From JAAYUJ01 sp963698165 (GTDB lineage: Bacteria; Desulfobacterota; Syntrophobacteria; Syntrophobacterales; Syntrophobacteraceae): 64,000 nt of DNA. Positions 45,904 through 54,667 of the stretch are shown piece after piece. The DNA lies in assembly GCA_963698165.1 (NCBI GenBank), contig CAVOPT010000008.1, positions 1 through 64,000 of the forward strand. Direction: 5' to 3'. The notes under the pieces are model-generated. The model saw nothing but the letters and a program-made list of their open reading frames with translations, was not told the origin of the DNA and ran no database searches. The first letter of the stretch is position 1; each line of letters begins with the position of its first letter. The translations under genes were made by a program, and so were the position numbers.

Positions 45904-46236
45904 ATGGAAGCGCGGAAGAAATACAACATCAAGAAGAACGATACGGTCATGGTCATGACTGGCAAGGACAAGGGAAAGAGCGGCAAGGTCATGCGGGTGA
46001 TTCCCAAGAAGGACAGGGCCATCGTCGAGAAGCTCAACATGATCAAGCGGCACATGAAGCCGAGCCAGCAGAATCGGCAGGGTGGAATACTGGAGCGCGA
46101 GGCTCCCATACACATTTCCAATTTGATGTTGATCTGTTCCAAGTGCACGGACCCGACCCGAGTGGGCTATCGCATCCTCGAAGACAGTCGCAAAGTGCGA
46201 TTCTGCAGAAAGTGCAACGAGGTCATCGACGGCTAA
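45904..46236 (+). CDS. rplX: Ribosomal protein L24 with C-terminal CxxC pairs
   Basis: The 110-residue L24 starts large-subunit assembly. A KOW motif (VMVMTGKDKGKSGKVMRVIPKK) is followed by PSQQNRQGGILEREAPIHISN. The end has ICSKCTDP and FCRKCNE pairs, a zinc-ribbon-like tail seen in some bacterial L24s and absent from E. coli L24. Confidence 0.96.
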   Translation: MEARKKYNIKKNDTVMVMTGKDKGKSGKVMRVIPKKDRAIVEKLNMIKRHMKPSQQNRQGGILEREAPIHISNLMLICSKCTDPTRVGYRILEDSRKVRFCRKCNEVIDG

Positions 46237-46274
46237 CGTCCGCTTGACAGCAGGGCCGGGAGTGGAGGCAATTC

Positions 46275-46814
46275 ATGGCACGATTGCGGGAAATTTACAG
46301 GGCGGACATTGCTCCCAAACTTGCCGAGCAATTCAAGTACAAGAGCCCGATGCAGATCCCCAAGGTGAGCAAGATCATCTTGAACATGGGTTTGGGGGAA
46401 GCCATACAGAACATCAAGATTCTGGATTCAGCAGCGGCGGAACTGGCTCAAATCAGCGGACAGAAGCCGGTGATCACCCGTGCTCGGCAGAGCATCGCGG
46501 CGTTCAAGCTGCGCAAGGGTATGCCCATAGGGTGCATGGTGACCCTGAGGGGGGATCGAATGTTCGAGTTTCTAGACAAGCTCGTGAACATCGCTCTGCC
46601 CCGTGTCCGCGATTTTCGGGGGGTTTCGTCCCGGGCTCTGGACGGGCGCGGGAACTACACCCTCGGCATCAAGGAGCACATCATATTTCCAGAGATCGAC
46701 TACGACAAGATCGACAAGATCAAGGGCATGAACATCACCATAGTGACTACCGCCAAGACCGATGAGGAGGCGCGCGCACTGCTTGCCCTGATGGGCATGC
46801 CTTTCAGGCAGTAG
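46275..46814 (+). CDS. rplE: Ribosomal protein L5
   Basis: The 179-residue L5 binds 5S rRNA and contacts P-site tRNA: MQIPKVSKIILNMGLGEAIQN, GQKPVITRARQSIAAFKLRKGMPIG (core KPVITRARQSIAAFKLR), DFRGVSSRALDGRGNYTLGIKEH, and a C-terminal ALLALMGMPFRQ end. Confidence 0.97.
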   Translation: MARLREIYRADIAPKLAEQFKYKSPMQIPKVSKIILNMGLGEAIQNIKILDSAAAELAQISGQKPVITRARQSIAAFKLRKGMPIGCMVTLRGDRMFEFLDKLVNIALPRVRDFRGVSSRALDGRGNYTLGIKEHIIFPEIDYDKIDKIKGMNITIVTTAKTDEEARALLALMGMPFRQ

Positions 46815-46927
46815 GCTGGGAGGCATGAACAGAGGGCGGCCATGGCGTTGGTCCTCCGAGGCCCTCGGGTCTCTCTCCGCGGACAAGATGCCCCGCTCGG
46901 TTGAATTGGCTGAAGAAGGAGGCAAGG

Positions 46928-47113
46928 TTGGCTAAGAAGTCTTTGATCGCAAAAGCGCAGCGCCCCCAGAAGTTTAGCTCAAGGGCCTACAATCGATGCC
47001 CCCTGTGTGGGCGTCCCCGAGCGTACCTCAGGAAGTTTGGAATTTGCCGCATTTGCTTCCGTTCGATGGCGCTCCAGGGGGAGCTTCCCGGGGTCGTCAA
47101 GTCGAGCTGGTAA
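46928..47113 (+). CDS. rpsZ: Ribosomal protein S14, short zinc type
   Basis: Sixty-one residues from a TTG start with GAAGGAGG upstream: LAKKSLIAKAQRPQKFSSRAYNRCPLCGRPR, then FGICRICF. Two CxxC pairs spaced 12 apart bind zinc, so this is the short (type Z) S14 and not the 100-residue cysteine-free form. The frame is open 27 bases farther up without a suitable ribosome binding site. Confidence 0.94.
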   Translation: MAKKSLIAKAQRPQKFSSRAYNRCPLCGRPRAYLRKFGICRICFRSMALQGELPGVVKSSW

Positions 47114-47141
47114 TCGGGGGAAAGAGAAGGAGTACACTCTT

Positions 47142-47540
47142 ATGGCAGTTTCAGATCCTGTAGCCGATTTTCTCAATCGCATCAAGAACGGTCAAAAGGC
47201 GCGCTTCGAGAAGGTGGATGTTCCCGCCTCGCGCATGAAGCTGAGCCTTGCCCGGATCCTCAAGGAAGAAGGCTATATAAAGAATTACAAACTGATCAAG
47301 GACAACAAGCAGGGGATCCTGAGGGTTCAGCTCAAGTACGGAGAAAGCAGGGATGGAGCCCTCGTCGGGATCAAGCGGGTGAGCAGACCAGGCTGTCGGG
47401 TGTATGTGGGTCACGAGGAGATCCCGCGGGTGATGAACGGGCTCGGGATGAGCATCCTTTCCACTTCCAAGGGGGTTTTGGCAGACCGTGATGCGCGGAA
47501 GGAAGGGATAGGGGGAGAGTTGCTCTGTTCCATATGGTGA
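47142..47540 (+). CDS. rpsH: Ribosomal protein S8
   Basis: S8 (132 residues) folds the central 16S domain and can repress the spc operon in relatives. ATG 47142 (MAVSDPVADFLNRIKNGQ) with AGAGAAGGAG upstream is chosen over a longer frame that runs back into the S14 gene. The C-terminal GMSILSTSKGVLADRDARKEGIGGELLCSIW region (core STSKGVLADRDARK) is typical. Confidence 0.96.
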   Translation: MAVSDPVADFLNRIKNGQKARFEKVDVPASRMKLSLARILKEEGYIKNYKLIKDNKQGILRVQLKYGESRDGALVGIKRVSRPGCRVYVGHEEIPRVMNGLGMSILSTSKGVLADRDARKEGIGGELLCSIW

Positions 47541-47593
47541 TCATTGGAGGCCCTTTTGAGTAAGGGGTTCGGAGAGGCACAGAGGATCAAAAA

Positions 47594-48136
47594 ATGTCTC
47601 GCGTTGGAAAATTGCCTATAAATATTCCTCAGGGTGTAAGCGTGTTGCTGGACGACACGGTGATGACGGTCAAAGGACCGAAGGGGACGTTGTCGCGCCG
47701 GCTGTCCGGGCAGGTGGAAATCGAAGTGGGCGAGAACACGGTCCAGGTGAAGCGCCGGGATGACTCCCGCCAAGCGCGGTCCTTACACGGATTGACGCGG
47801 GCGCTGGTCTACAACATGGTCCACGGCGTGAGTCAGGGGTTCACTCTGGGACTGGAAATACAGGGCACCGGGTACCGTGCGGATGTCCAGAACAACGTGC
47901 TGAACCTCTCCCTCGGGTATTCTCACCCCATGAATTTTGTCCTGCCGGAAGGCATTCAGGCATCGGTTGAGCGTCAGACTCTCATTCGACTTGAAGGGAT
48001 TGACAGGGAGCTCCTTGGGCAGACTGCCGCCAAGATCCGGGCCGTCAGAGCCGTCGAGCCCTACAAGGGCAAGGGGATCCGGTATGTCAACGAGCGGGTG
48101 ATTCGCAAGGTCGGTAAAGCGGGTTCCAAGAAGTAG
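47594..48136 (+). CDS. rplF: Ribosomal protein L6
   Basis: The 180-residue, two-domain L6 lies near the GTPase centre: MSRVGKLPINIPQGVSVLLDD, VKGPKGTLSR, NMVHGVSQGFTLGLEIQGTGYRA (core GLEIQGTGYRA) and the C-terminal GIDRELLGQTAAKIRAVRAVEPYKGKGIRY segment (core EPYKGKGIRY). Confidence 0.97.
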   Translation: MSRVGKLPINIPQGVSVLLDDTVMTVKGPKGTLSRRLSGQVEIEVGENTVQVKRRDDSRQARSLHGLTRALVYNMVHGVSQGFTLGLEIQGTGYRADVQNNVLNLSLGYSHPMNFVLPEGIQASVERQTLIRLEGIDRELLGQTAAKIRAVRAVEPYKGKGIRYVNERVIRKVGKAGSKK

Positions 48137-48158
48137 GAATGAGAGGAGAGGAAAGACG

Positions 48159-48530
48159 ATGGCAATCAAGACAAATCCCCGGGAAGTCGCGCGGTTGAAA
48201 CGAAAGAAGCGCATTCGCAAGCAGGTGAGCGGAACCCAGGACAGGCCTCGGCTGACGGTGTTTCGCAGCGACAAGCACATATATGCCCAGATCGTCGACG
48301 ACGTGCAAGGAATCACTCTGGTTTCTTCTTCCACGCTCGCGGATGAATTCAAGAAGAGAGAGGCGCCCAAGGGAAAACTGGGGGCCGCCAAGCTGGTTGG
48401 AGAGCTCATCGCTGCCAAGGCCCAGGAGCAGGGAGTTTCAAAGGTGGTTTTTGACCGCAATGGCTACATCTACCATGGGCGCATCCAGGCGCTTGCGGAT
48501 GCCGCGCGGCAGACGGGCCTCGATTTCTAG
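48159..48530 (+). CDS. rplR: Ribosomal protein L18
   Basis: The 123-residue L18 binds 5S rRNA with L5 and L25: RKKRIRKQVSGTQDRPRLTVFRSDKHIYAQIVDD (core RPRLTVFRSDKHIYAQ), and VVFDRNGYIYHGRIQALADAARQTGLDF near the end. GAGAGGAGAGG lies upstream. Confidence 0.96.
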   Translation: MAIKTNPREVARLKRKKRIRKQVSGTQDRPRLTVFRSDKHIYAQIVDDVQGITLVSSSTLADEFKKREAPKGKLGAAKLVGELIAAKAQEQGVSKVVFDRNGYIYHGRIQALADAARQTGLDF

Positions 48531-48554
48531 CTCGGGAGCTTTGCATAACGGAAC

Positions 48555-49061
48555 ATGGAGTCGTCATTTATGGAATCGAGCCAGTTGCAGCTTATTGACA
48601 AGGTAGTCCACATCAGCAGGGTTGCGAAGGTCGTCAAGGGTGGGCGCCGTTTTTCCTTCAGCGCCATCGTGGTCGTGGGTGACGGCAACGGACGTGTGGG
48701 ATTCAGCCTCGGGAAGGCCAATGAAGTGCCCGAAGCGATCCGCAAGGGCCTTGAGTCGGCCAAGCGGGACATGTTCGACATTCCCATGGCTGGAGGCACC
48801 ATTCCTCACGAGATTTTGGGGAGGTTCGGGGCCTCTTCGGTGACCCTGAAGCCGGCATCCCCGGGAACAGGCGTCATCGCTGGGGGCGCTGTGCGGGCCA
48901 TCATGGAAGCTGTCGGGGTCCACGACATACTGACCAAATGCATCGGCTCCAGGAATCCCCACAATGTGGTGAAAGCCACCATTGAAGGTCTCAGGAGACT
49001 CCGCAGCCCTCAGCAGATTGCAAGGTTGCGGGGCCTTGATGTGCATGAGATTACCGCATAA
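48555..49061 (+). CDS. rpsE: Ribosomal protein S5
   Basis: The 168-residue S5 contributes to mRNA helicase activity and decoding accuracy: KVVHISRVAKVVKGGRRFSFSAIVVVGDGNGRVGFSLGKA (core VVKGGRRFSFSA, GRVGFSLGKA), GGTIPHEILGRFGA and GGAVRAIMEAVGVHDI. A second ATG 15 nt downstream could be the true start. Confidence 0.97.
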   Translation: MESSFMESSQLQLIDKVVHISRVAKVVKGGRRFSFSAIVVVGDGNGRVGFSLGKANEVPEAIRKGLESAKRDMFDIPMAGGTIPHEILGRFGASSVTLKPASPGTGVIAGGAVRAIMEAVGVHDILTKCIGSRNPHNVVKATIEGLRRLRSPQQIARLRGLDVHEITA

Positions 49062-49121
49062 TCCGGGTGACCGGATAACGGGGACGCCGCTTCGAGCGTT
49101 CGATAAACGAAGGATGTGGAA

Positions 49122-49304
49122 ATGGCAAAGCCCATTCAGGTGAAATTGGTCCGCAGTCCCATAGGACATCCTGAGAAACACCGCAAGATTTTGCAGGCTC
49201 TTGGACTGACGCGCCTCAACAGGACGGTGACGCTGTACAGCACCCCGAGCATTGTGGGTGCCATACGGAAAGTGATTCACATGGTAGAGGTGAGAGAGCA
49301 GTAG
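49122..49304 (+). CDS. rpmD: Ribosomal protein L30
   Basis: The 60-residue L30 reads MAKPIQVKLVRSPIGHPEKH, then LGLTRLNRTVTLYSTPSIVGAI. ATG 49122 fits the family; a GTG two codons earlier is the alternative. Absent from some bacteria, it is present here in its normal place. Confidence 0.95.
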   Translation: MAKPIQVKLVRSPIGHPEKHRKILQALGLTRLNRTVTLYSTPSIVGAIRKVIHMVEVREQ

Positions 49305-49336
49305 ACGGGACCGCCTTTCGGAAGAATACGGATATC

Positions 49337-49798
49337 ATGATGAAGCTTGAAGACTTGGCTCCGAATCCCGGAGCAAAAAAAGCCAGGAAGCGAGTGGGAA
49401 GGGGATCGGGTTCCGGCCTTGGCCAGACGGCCGGGTATGGAACCAAGGGGCAGAAATCCCGGGCGGGTGGTGGAACACCACCGTGGTTCGAGGGTGGCCA
49501 GATGCCCCTGCAGAGGAGAATCCCCAAGCGGGGCTTCACCAACAATTTCAAAAAACGCTATGGCATTGTGAATGTGGCCGATCTGGCTCGTCTCGAAGGG
49601 GTGAATGAAATTGACCTCCAGGTGCTGGTTGAATCGAGACTGGTCAAGAAGATTTACGACGGTGTGAAGCTGCTGGGAGAGGGGGAAATAACCCGACCCG
49701 TCGTGATTCATGTGCACAAGGCAAGTGAGTCGGCCATCAAGAAGGTGCAGGATGCGGGTGGCCGCGTGGAGTTGATTCCTGCGCCTGAGAGGAACTAG
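49337..49798 (+). CDS. rplO: Ribosomal protein L15
   Basis: The 153-residue L15 is a late assembly protein: MKLEDLAPNPGAKKARKRVGRGSGSGLGQTAGYGTKGQKSRAG (core RVGRGSGSGLGQTAGYGTKG), FEGGQMPLQRRIPKRGF and a C-terminal beta domain with VELIPAPE. Two adjacent ATGs; the first is used. Confidence 0.97.
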   Translation: MMKLEDLAPNPGAKKARKRVGRGSGSGLGQTAGYGTKGQKSRAGGGTPPWFEGGQMPLQRRIPKRGFTNNFKKRYGIVNVADLARLEGVNEIDLQVLVESRLVKKIYDGVKLLGEGEITRPVVIHVHKASESAIKKVQDAGGRVELIPAPERN

Positions 49799-49801
49799 CG
49801 G

Positions 49802-51112
49802 GTGCTTACGGGCTTTCAGAATATTGGTAAGATCCCCGAGCTCAAGCGGCGTATAGGAATGACTTTCGCCCTCCTCGCCGTCTATCGCATAGGGGCCCAC
49901 ATCCCTACGCCGGGTGTGAACAACCAGGCTCTGGCTGCATTCTTCAAGGCCGCCGAAGGGACCCTTCTCGGCCTTTTTGACATGTTCTCGGGGGGCGCCT
50001 TGAGCCAGCTCTCTGTCTTCGCCCTCGGGATCATGCCCTACATCAGCGCTTCGATCATCTTGCAGTTGCTGACGGTGGTGATTCCTCAACTGGAGCGCTT
50101 GAGCAAGGAGGGTGAGGCCGGAAGAAGGAAGATCACCCAGTACACCCGGTATGGAACGGTGGTGCTCAGTATCATCCAGGGATTCGGCATCGCCGTCGGA
50201 CTCGAGGGGATGACCGGGCCCGGTGGAGAGATGGTGGTCCTCTATCCCGGATGGGGATTCCGCTTCATCACCGTGATCACGCTGACTTCCGGAACTGCGT
50301 TCATCATGTGGCTCGGTGAACAGATAACCGAGCGGGGGATTGGAAACGGCATTTCCCTCATCATCTTTGCGGGAATCGTGGCGGGAATCCCCAATGCGCT
50401 GGAGAGTTCGGCGCGCCTCTTCAAATCGGGAGAGATGAGCCTCTTCACCGTTGTGTTCATCGTCGCCATGATGGTTGCCGTCGTTGGCTTCATCATTTTT
50501 GTGGAGCGTGGCCAAAGGAGGATTCCCGTTCAATATGCCAAGCGGGTCGTCGGACGTCGGGTTTATGGCGGCCAGAACACGCACATCCCTCTCAAGATCA
50601 ACACCTCGGGGGTCATACCGCCCATCTTTGCCTCGTCCTTGATCATGTTCCCGGCGACGGTGGCCAATTTTTTCAAGGATGTTCCGTGGTTGCAGTATTT
50701 TTCAGCGGCTCTGTCTCCGGGCCACTGGGTCTATCTGATTCTCTACGTCGCCTTCATCATTTTCTTTTGTTTCTTCTACACGGCCATCGTCTTCAATCCC
50801 ATCGACGTGGCCGACAACATGAAAAAGTATGGAGGATTCATCCCGGGAATACGGCCTGGCAGGCCCACGGCGGAGTACATCGAGAAAGTACTGGAACGGG
50901 TGACCCTGGGCGGCGCCCTTTATGTTTCCGCCGTCTGCGTGCTCCCTAGCGTGCTCATCCAGCGCTTCAATGTCCCTTTCTATTTCGGCGGAACCGCTCT
51001 CTTGATCGTCGTTGGTGTGGCCATGGACACTCTCGGACAGATTGAAGCGCACATGTTGTCTCGCCACTATGAGGGATTTCTCAAGAGCGGGCGCATCCGC
51101 GGCAGGCGGTAA
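49802..51112 (+). CDS. secY: Preprotein translocase channel SecY
   Basis: SecY (436 residues) is the protein-conducting channel of the inner membrane, with ten membrane helices. GTG start 3 nt after the rplO stop. Motifs: RIGMTFALLAVYRIGAHIPTPGVN (core YRIGAHIPTPGVN), LSQLSVFALGIMPYISASIILQLL, GNGISLIIFAGIVAGIP, and the cytoplasmic loop RRIPVQYAKRVVGRRVYGGQNTHIPLKINTSGVIPPIFASS (core LKINTSGVIPPIFA). Partner of SecE at 25418-25774. Confidence 0.98.
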   Translation: MLTGFQNIGKIPELKRRIGMTFALLAVYRIGAHIPTPGVNNQALAAFFKAAEGTLLGLFDMFSGGALSQLSVFALGIMPYISASIILQLLTVVIPQLERLSKEGEAGRRKITQYTRYGTVVLSIIQGFGIAVGLEGMTGPGGEMVVLYPGWGFRFITVITLTSGTAFIMWLGEQITERGIGNGISLIIFAGIVAGIPNALESSARLFKSGEMSLFTVVFIVAMMVAVVGFIIFVERGQRRIPVQYAKRVVGRRVYGGQNTHIPLKINTSGVIPPIFASSLIMFPATVANFFKDVPWLQYFSAALSPGHWVYLILYVAFIIFFCFFYTAIVFNPIDVADNMKKYGGFIPGIRPGRPTAEYIEKVLERVTLGGALYVSAVCVLPSVLIQRFNVPFYFGGTALLIVVGVAMDTLGQIEAHMLSRHYEGFLKSGRIRGRR

Positions 51113-51211
51113 AGGCGATGGCGGAACCGCGTTTCGCATTGAGCAGGATAAGCAGGATTGCGAGGAACAGAGTTTCGTTCCATCATCGGACAGGAAAGGG
51201 AGGAGGAGACC

Positions 51212-51853
51212 ATGAACATCATTCTGTTGGGACCACCGGGAGCTGGTAAGGGGACCCAGGCCAAGCGTTTGATAGACGAATACGGAATCCCTCAGATATC
51301 CACCGGCGATATGCTCCGCGCGGCTCTCAAGGAAGGGACGGCCTTGGGGCTTGAGGCCAAGAAGTACATGGATCAGGGAGCACTGGTTCCCGACAGTGTT
51401 GTGATAGGGCTGGTCAAGGAACGGATTCTCAAGGATGACTGTGCCAAGGGATACATGCTGGATGGTTTTCCCCGCAACGTGAGCCAGGCAGAGGCTCTGG
51501 ACAAAATGCTCAGCGAGCTCAAGCAAAAGATCGATCATGTCGTGAGCGTTGAGGTCCCCAGCAAGGAGCTCATCGGTCGACTCACCGGCCGGAGGACCTG
51601 TCGGAGCTGTGGAGCTGGTTTTCACGTGATGTTCGATCCTCCGAAGAAGGAGTCCGTTTGCGACAAGTGCGGGGGCGAGTTGTACCAGAGGGACGATGAC
51701 AACGAGGCTACTGTGAGTTCGCGCCTCAAGGTCTATGAGGACCAGACAAAACCCCTGATCGACTATTACACGAAGCAGGCCAAGCTCCGTCCCGTTGACG
51801 GGGTGGGAAGCATGGGAGATATATTCGCCCGCATCAAAGCAGTTCTCGGATAG
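51212..51853 (+). CDS. adk: Adenylate kinase with zinc-type LID
   Basis: Catalyses ATP + AMP = 2 ADP. The 213 residues start MNIILLGPPGAGKGTQAKRL with GGAGGAGAC upstream. The P-loop GPPGAGKGT, AMP site STGDMLRAALKEGTALG, and LDGFPRNVSQAEAL are intact. The LID domain has four cysteines (CRSCGAGFH...CDKCGG), as in zinc-containing Gram-positive-type adenylate kinases. Lies between secY and map. Confidence 0.97.
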   Translation: MNIILLGPPGAGKGTQAKRLIDEYGIPQISTGDMLRAALKEGTALGLEAKKYMDQGALVPDSVVIGLVKERILKDDCAKGYMLDGFPRNVSQAEALDKMLSELKQKIDHVVSVEVPSKELIGRLTGRRTCRSCGAGFHVMFDPPKKESVCDKCGGELYQRDDDNEATVSSRLKVYEDQTKPLIDYYTKQAKLRPVDGVGSMGDIFARIKAVLG

Positions 51854-51865
51854 AGGGTCCATTTC

Positions 51866-52615
51866 TTGATCGTTTTGAGATCTCAGCGGGAAATCGAGAA
51901 GATACGAAAAGCGTGTCTCATTGTGACTGAGATTCTTGAGTGCCTTCGCGAGCGGGTGGGTCCTGGGATCACGACCTGGGACCTGAACGCCATCAGCGAG
52001 GAGTTGGCGGACAGGAAGAGGGTCAAGCCTGCGTTCAAGGGCTACCACGGTTATCCTTATGCCCTGTGCACTTCCGTCAATGAAGAGGTGGTCCACGGGA
52101 TGCCTTCTCGACAGCGCCATCTGAAGGAAGGCGACATCATCAGCCTGGACTTCGGGGTCGTGTGTGAGGGCTACTATGGGGATGCCGCCGTGACCGTGCC
52201 CGTGGGGCGCATTGACGAGAGCGCCGTGCGGCTCTGCACGGTCACCGAGGAATCCCTCTACGAGGGGATTCGGCGGGCGACCCTGGGAAATCGACTCTCG
52301 GACATATCCCATGCCATTCAGGAGTACGTTGAGGCTCGAGGATTCTCCGTTGTGCGGGAGTTCGTGGGACACGGCATCGGTCAGCAGCTTCACGAGAGTC
52401 CCCAGATTCCCAACTATGGTCCACCGGGGAAGGGAGTCAAGCTGAAGGAAGGGATGGTGTTCGCCATCGAGCCGATGATCAATGAGGGACGCCCCGAGGT
52501 GGAAATTCTTGAGGATCAGTGGACGGCCGTCACCTTGGATCGCAGGCTTTCGGCTCACTTTGAGCACACCATCGCTGTGACGCGCAACGGGCCCGATATT
52601 CTCACGCGGAACTGA
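51866..52615 (+). CDS. map: Type I methionine aminopeptidase
   Basis: Removes the N-terminal methionine from new proteins. TTG start with AGAGGG upstream gives 249 residues. Metal ligands are visible: Asp in ISLDFGVVCEGYYGDAAVT (two), His in GHGIG, Glu in AIEPMINEG and a final Glu in ILEDQWTAVTLDRRLSAHFEHTIAV (core SAHFEHTIAVT). The length is that of the short type I enzyme without a zinc-finger N-terminus. It is 12 bp after adk. Confidence 0.97.
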   Translation: MIVLRSQREIEKIRKACLIVTEILECLRERVGPGITTWDLNAISEELADRKRVKPAFKGYHGYPYALCTSVNEEVVHGMPSRQRHLKEGDIISLDFGVVCEGYYGDAAVTVPVGRIDESAVRLCTVTEESLYEGIRRATLGNRLSDISHAIQEYVEARGFSVVREFVGHGIGQQLHESPQIPNYGPPGKGVKLKEGMVFAIEPMINEGRPEVEILEDQWTAVTLDRRLSAHFEHTIAVTRNGPDILTRN

Positions 52616-52702
52616 ATGGTCCCTGTTTACTAATGCTCAATGAGGACTATAATAGCCAATTTCCAATGAGCTCGATTCGAGTCCAAGGAGATACTCAATA
52701 GC

Positions 52703-52924
52703 ATGGCCAAAGAGGACGTCATCGAGGTTGAAGGCACTGTGGTAGAGACTCTTCCCAACGCCATGTTCCGCGTTGAGTTGCCCAACGGTCACAAGATACT
52801 GGCGCATATCTCCGGTAAGATGAGGATGCATTTCATCAGGATTCTTCCCGGCGACAAGGTCACGGTGGAGTTGTCTCCGTATGACTTGACCCGCGGCCGC
52901 ATCACGTACCGGTCCAAGGCCTAG
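52703..52924 (+). CDS. infA: Translation initiation factor IF-1
   Basis: The 73-residue, OB-fold IF-1 binds the 30S A site: MAKEDVIEVEGTVVETLPNAMFRVELPNGHKILAHISGKMRMHFIRILPGDKV (core VELPNGHKILAHISGKMR), and LSPYDLTRGRITYRSK. CCAAGGAG lies upstream. Confidence 0.97.
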   Translation: MAKEDVIEVEGTVVETLPNAMFRVELPNGHKILAHISGKMRMHFIRILPGDKVTVELSPYDLTRGRITYRSKA

Positions 52925-52960
52925 CCGTTGTCAGCCGGTTTCTTAGAGGGAGCAGACAGT

Positions 52961-53074
52961 ATGAAAGTGCGAGCTTCGGTCAAGCGCATCTGCCGCAAGT
53001 GCAAGATCATCAAGCGGCACGGCACGGTGCGCATCATTTGCGAGAATCCTAGACACAAGCAACGACAAGGTTGA
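52961..53074 (+). CDS. rpmJ: Ribosomal protein L36
   Basis: A 37-residue gene with ATG at 52961 reads MKVRASVKRICRKCKIIKRH and ends CENPRHKQRQG. The C-x2-C-x12-C-x4-H pattern is the zinc-binding (C+) form. AGAGGGAG lies upstream. It sits between infA and rpsM as usual. Confidence 0.95.
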   Translation: MKVRASVKRICRKCKIIKRHGTVRIICENPRHKQRQG

Positions 53075-53089
53075 TTGGAGGAATGGGCA

Positions 53090-53464
53090 TTGGCACGCAT
53101 TTCAGGCATTGACCTACCCAAGAACAAGCGCATCGAGATTGCCCTCACCTACATTTACGGAATTGGGCGACCCACGGCACAGAAAATCCTCAACCAGGCC
53201 AGCATCAACTGGGATACCAAGAGCGATGACCTGACCGAGAGCGAGATCAATGCCATCAGGCAGATCATCGATACGCACCACAAGGTGGAGGGGGATCTGC
53301 GCACGGAAGTGTCCATGAACATCAAGCGGTTGATGGATCTTGGGTGCTATCGAGGGTTGCGACATCGGAAGGGGTTGCCCGTGAACGGGCAAAGAACGCA
53401 TACCAACGCCCGGACTCGCAAGGGTCCGCGCCGATCCGTGATGGGCAAGCGCAAGAAGGCGTAA
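53090..53464 (+). CDS. rpsM: Ribosomal protein S13
   Basis: S13 (124 residues) contacts P-site tRNA and L5. TTG start at 53090 (LARISGIDLPKNKRIEIALTYIYGIG) with TTGGAGG upstream; a longer in-frame start at 53075 lies directly behind the rpmJ stop and lacks a ribosome binding site. The C-terminal RGLRHRKGLPVNGQRTHTNARTRKGPRR region (core LPVNGQRTHTNARTRKG) is complete. Confidence 0.96.
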   Translation: MARISGIDLPKNKRIEIALTYIYGIGRPTAQKILNQASINWDTKSDDLTESEINAIRQIIDTHHKVEGDLRTEVSMNIKRLMDLGCYRGLRHRKGLPVNGQRTHTNARTRKGPRRSVMGKRKKA

Positions 53465-53476
53465 AGTGGAGGAAGC

Positions 53477-53869
53477 ATGGCCAGGGAGAGATCTGCCTCG
53501 CGAAAGAAGAAAGAGCGCAAGAACATTCAGAATGGTGTCGCCCATATTCGGTCGACCTTCAACAATACGATCGTCACCATCACGGACACGAGTGGAAATG
53601 CCATAGCTTGGTCCAGTGCCGGAAGCCAGGGCTTCAAGGGGTCCAGGAAGAGCACGCCTTTCGCTGCCCAGGTGGCTGCGGAAATCGCTGCCAAGAAGGC
53701 CATGGAGCATGGTCTCCAGAATATCGAGGTCTACGTGAAGGGTCCCGGGTCCGGGCGAGAAGCAGCCCTCAGGGCATTACAGGCCGCCGGGTTCAACATA
53801 ACGCTCATCAAGGATGTGACCCCGATTCCCCACAATGGCTGCCGTCCCCCGAAACGTCGCCGTGTGTAG
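53477..53869 (+). CDS. rpsK: Ribosomal protein S11
   Basis: The 130-residue S11 of the 30S platform: GVAHIRSTFNNTIVTITDTSGNAIAWSSAGSQGFKGSRKSTPFAAQ (core STFNNTIVTITD, GFKGSRKSTPFAAQ), VKGPGSGREAALRAL, and the C-terminal DVTPIPHNGCRPPKRRRV. Confidence 0.97.
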   Translation: MARERSASRKKKERKNIQNGVAHIRSTFNNTIVTITDTSGNAIAWSSAGSQGFKGSRKSTPFAAQVAAEIAAKKAMEHGLQNIEVYVKGPGSGREAALRALQAAGFNITLIKDVTPIPHNGCRPPKRRRV

Positions 53870-53918
53870 TCGTCGGTATCTGATTGAACATGAAAGTGAT
53901 TGAAAAGGAGGACAAGCT

Positions 53919-54545
53919 TTGGCCCGTTATACCGGTTCGAACTGCCGTATTTGCCGGCGAGAAACCATGAAGCTTTACCTGAAGGGTGACCGCTGCTACT
54001 CGGACAAGTGCGCTGTGGAGCGCCGCAACTTCCCTCCGGGGCAACATGGACAAAACAGGGGAAAGCTTTCGGATTATGGGCTTCAGTTGAGGGAAAAGCA
54101 GAAAATCAAGCGCATGTATGGGTTGCTTGAAAAGCAATTCAAGACATATTTCAAAGAGGCGGATCGCCAAAAGGGAGTCACTGGCACCAACTTTTTGATC
54201 CTGCTGGAAAGGCGTCTTGACAACACTGTGTATCGACTTGGCTTCGCAAGTTCTCGTGACCAGGCGCGCCAGTTGGTGAGGCACAATCATTTCCTGGTCA
54301 ACGGCAATAAGGTCAACATCCCCTCGTATCTTCTCCGGCCCGGAGACAAGGTGGTGGTGCGGGACGGCAGCAGGCAGGTCCCCGGCATCAACGAGGCTCT
54401 GGAGTCCGTGCCCCGCCGGGGTGTGCCCGGGTGGCTGGATCTCGACAAGGCCAATTACGAGGGGATTTTCAAGACGCTACCAACACGAGAGGAAATGAAT
54501 CTTCCGGTTCAGGAGCAACTTGTGGTCGAGTTCTACTCCAAGTAG
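53919..54545 (+). CDS. rpsD: Ribosomal protein S4, zinc-binding type
   Basis: S4 (208 residues) nucleates 30S assembly and can regulate the alpha operon. TTG start with AAAAGGAGGAC upstream. It keeps four cysteines in the N-terminal part (CRICRRE and CYSDKCAVERR), the C+ form. The S4 domain (LERRLDNTVYRLGFASSRDQARQLVRHNHFLVNG, core RLDNTVYRLGFA) follows. Confidence 0.96.
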   Translation: MARYTGSNCRICRRETMKLYLKGDRCYSDKCAVERRNFPPGQHGQNRGKLSDYGLQLREKQKIKRMYGLLEKQFKTYFKEADRQKGVTGTNFLILLERRLDNTVYRLGFASSRDQARQLVRHNHFLVNGNKVNIPSYLLRPGDKVVVRDGSRQVPGINEALESVPRRGVPGWLDLDKANYEGIFKTLPTREEMNLPVQEQLVVEFYSK

Positions 54546-54667
54546 GACCTGAATCGCCCAGGGGGGGCCCGATGGCAAAGCCCCTGCCTTGCGATGGTCC
54601 AGACTTGGTTCAGGCACGCCTTCCGGAGATTCAGTGACAGGTGCACCTCTCTTCACGAGGGAACAGT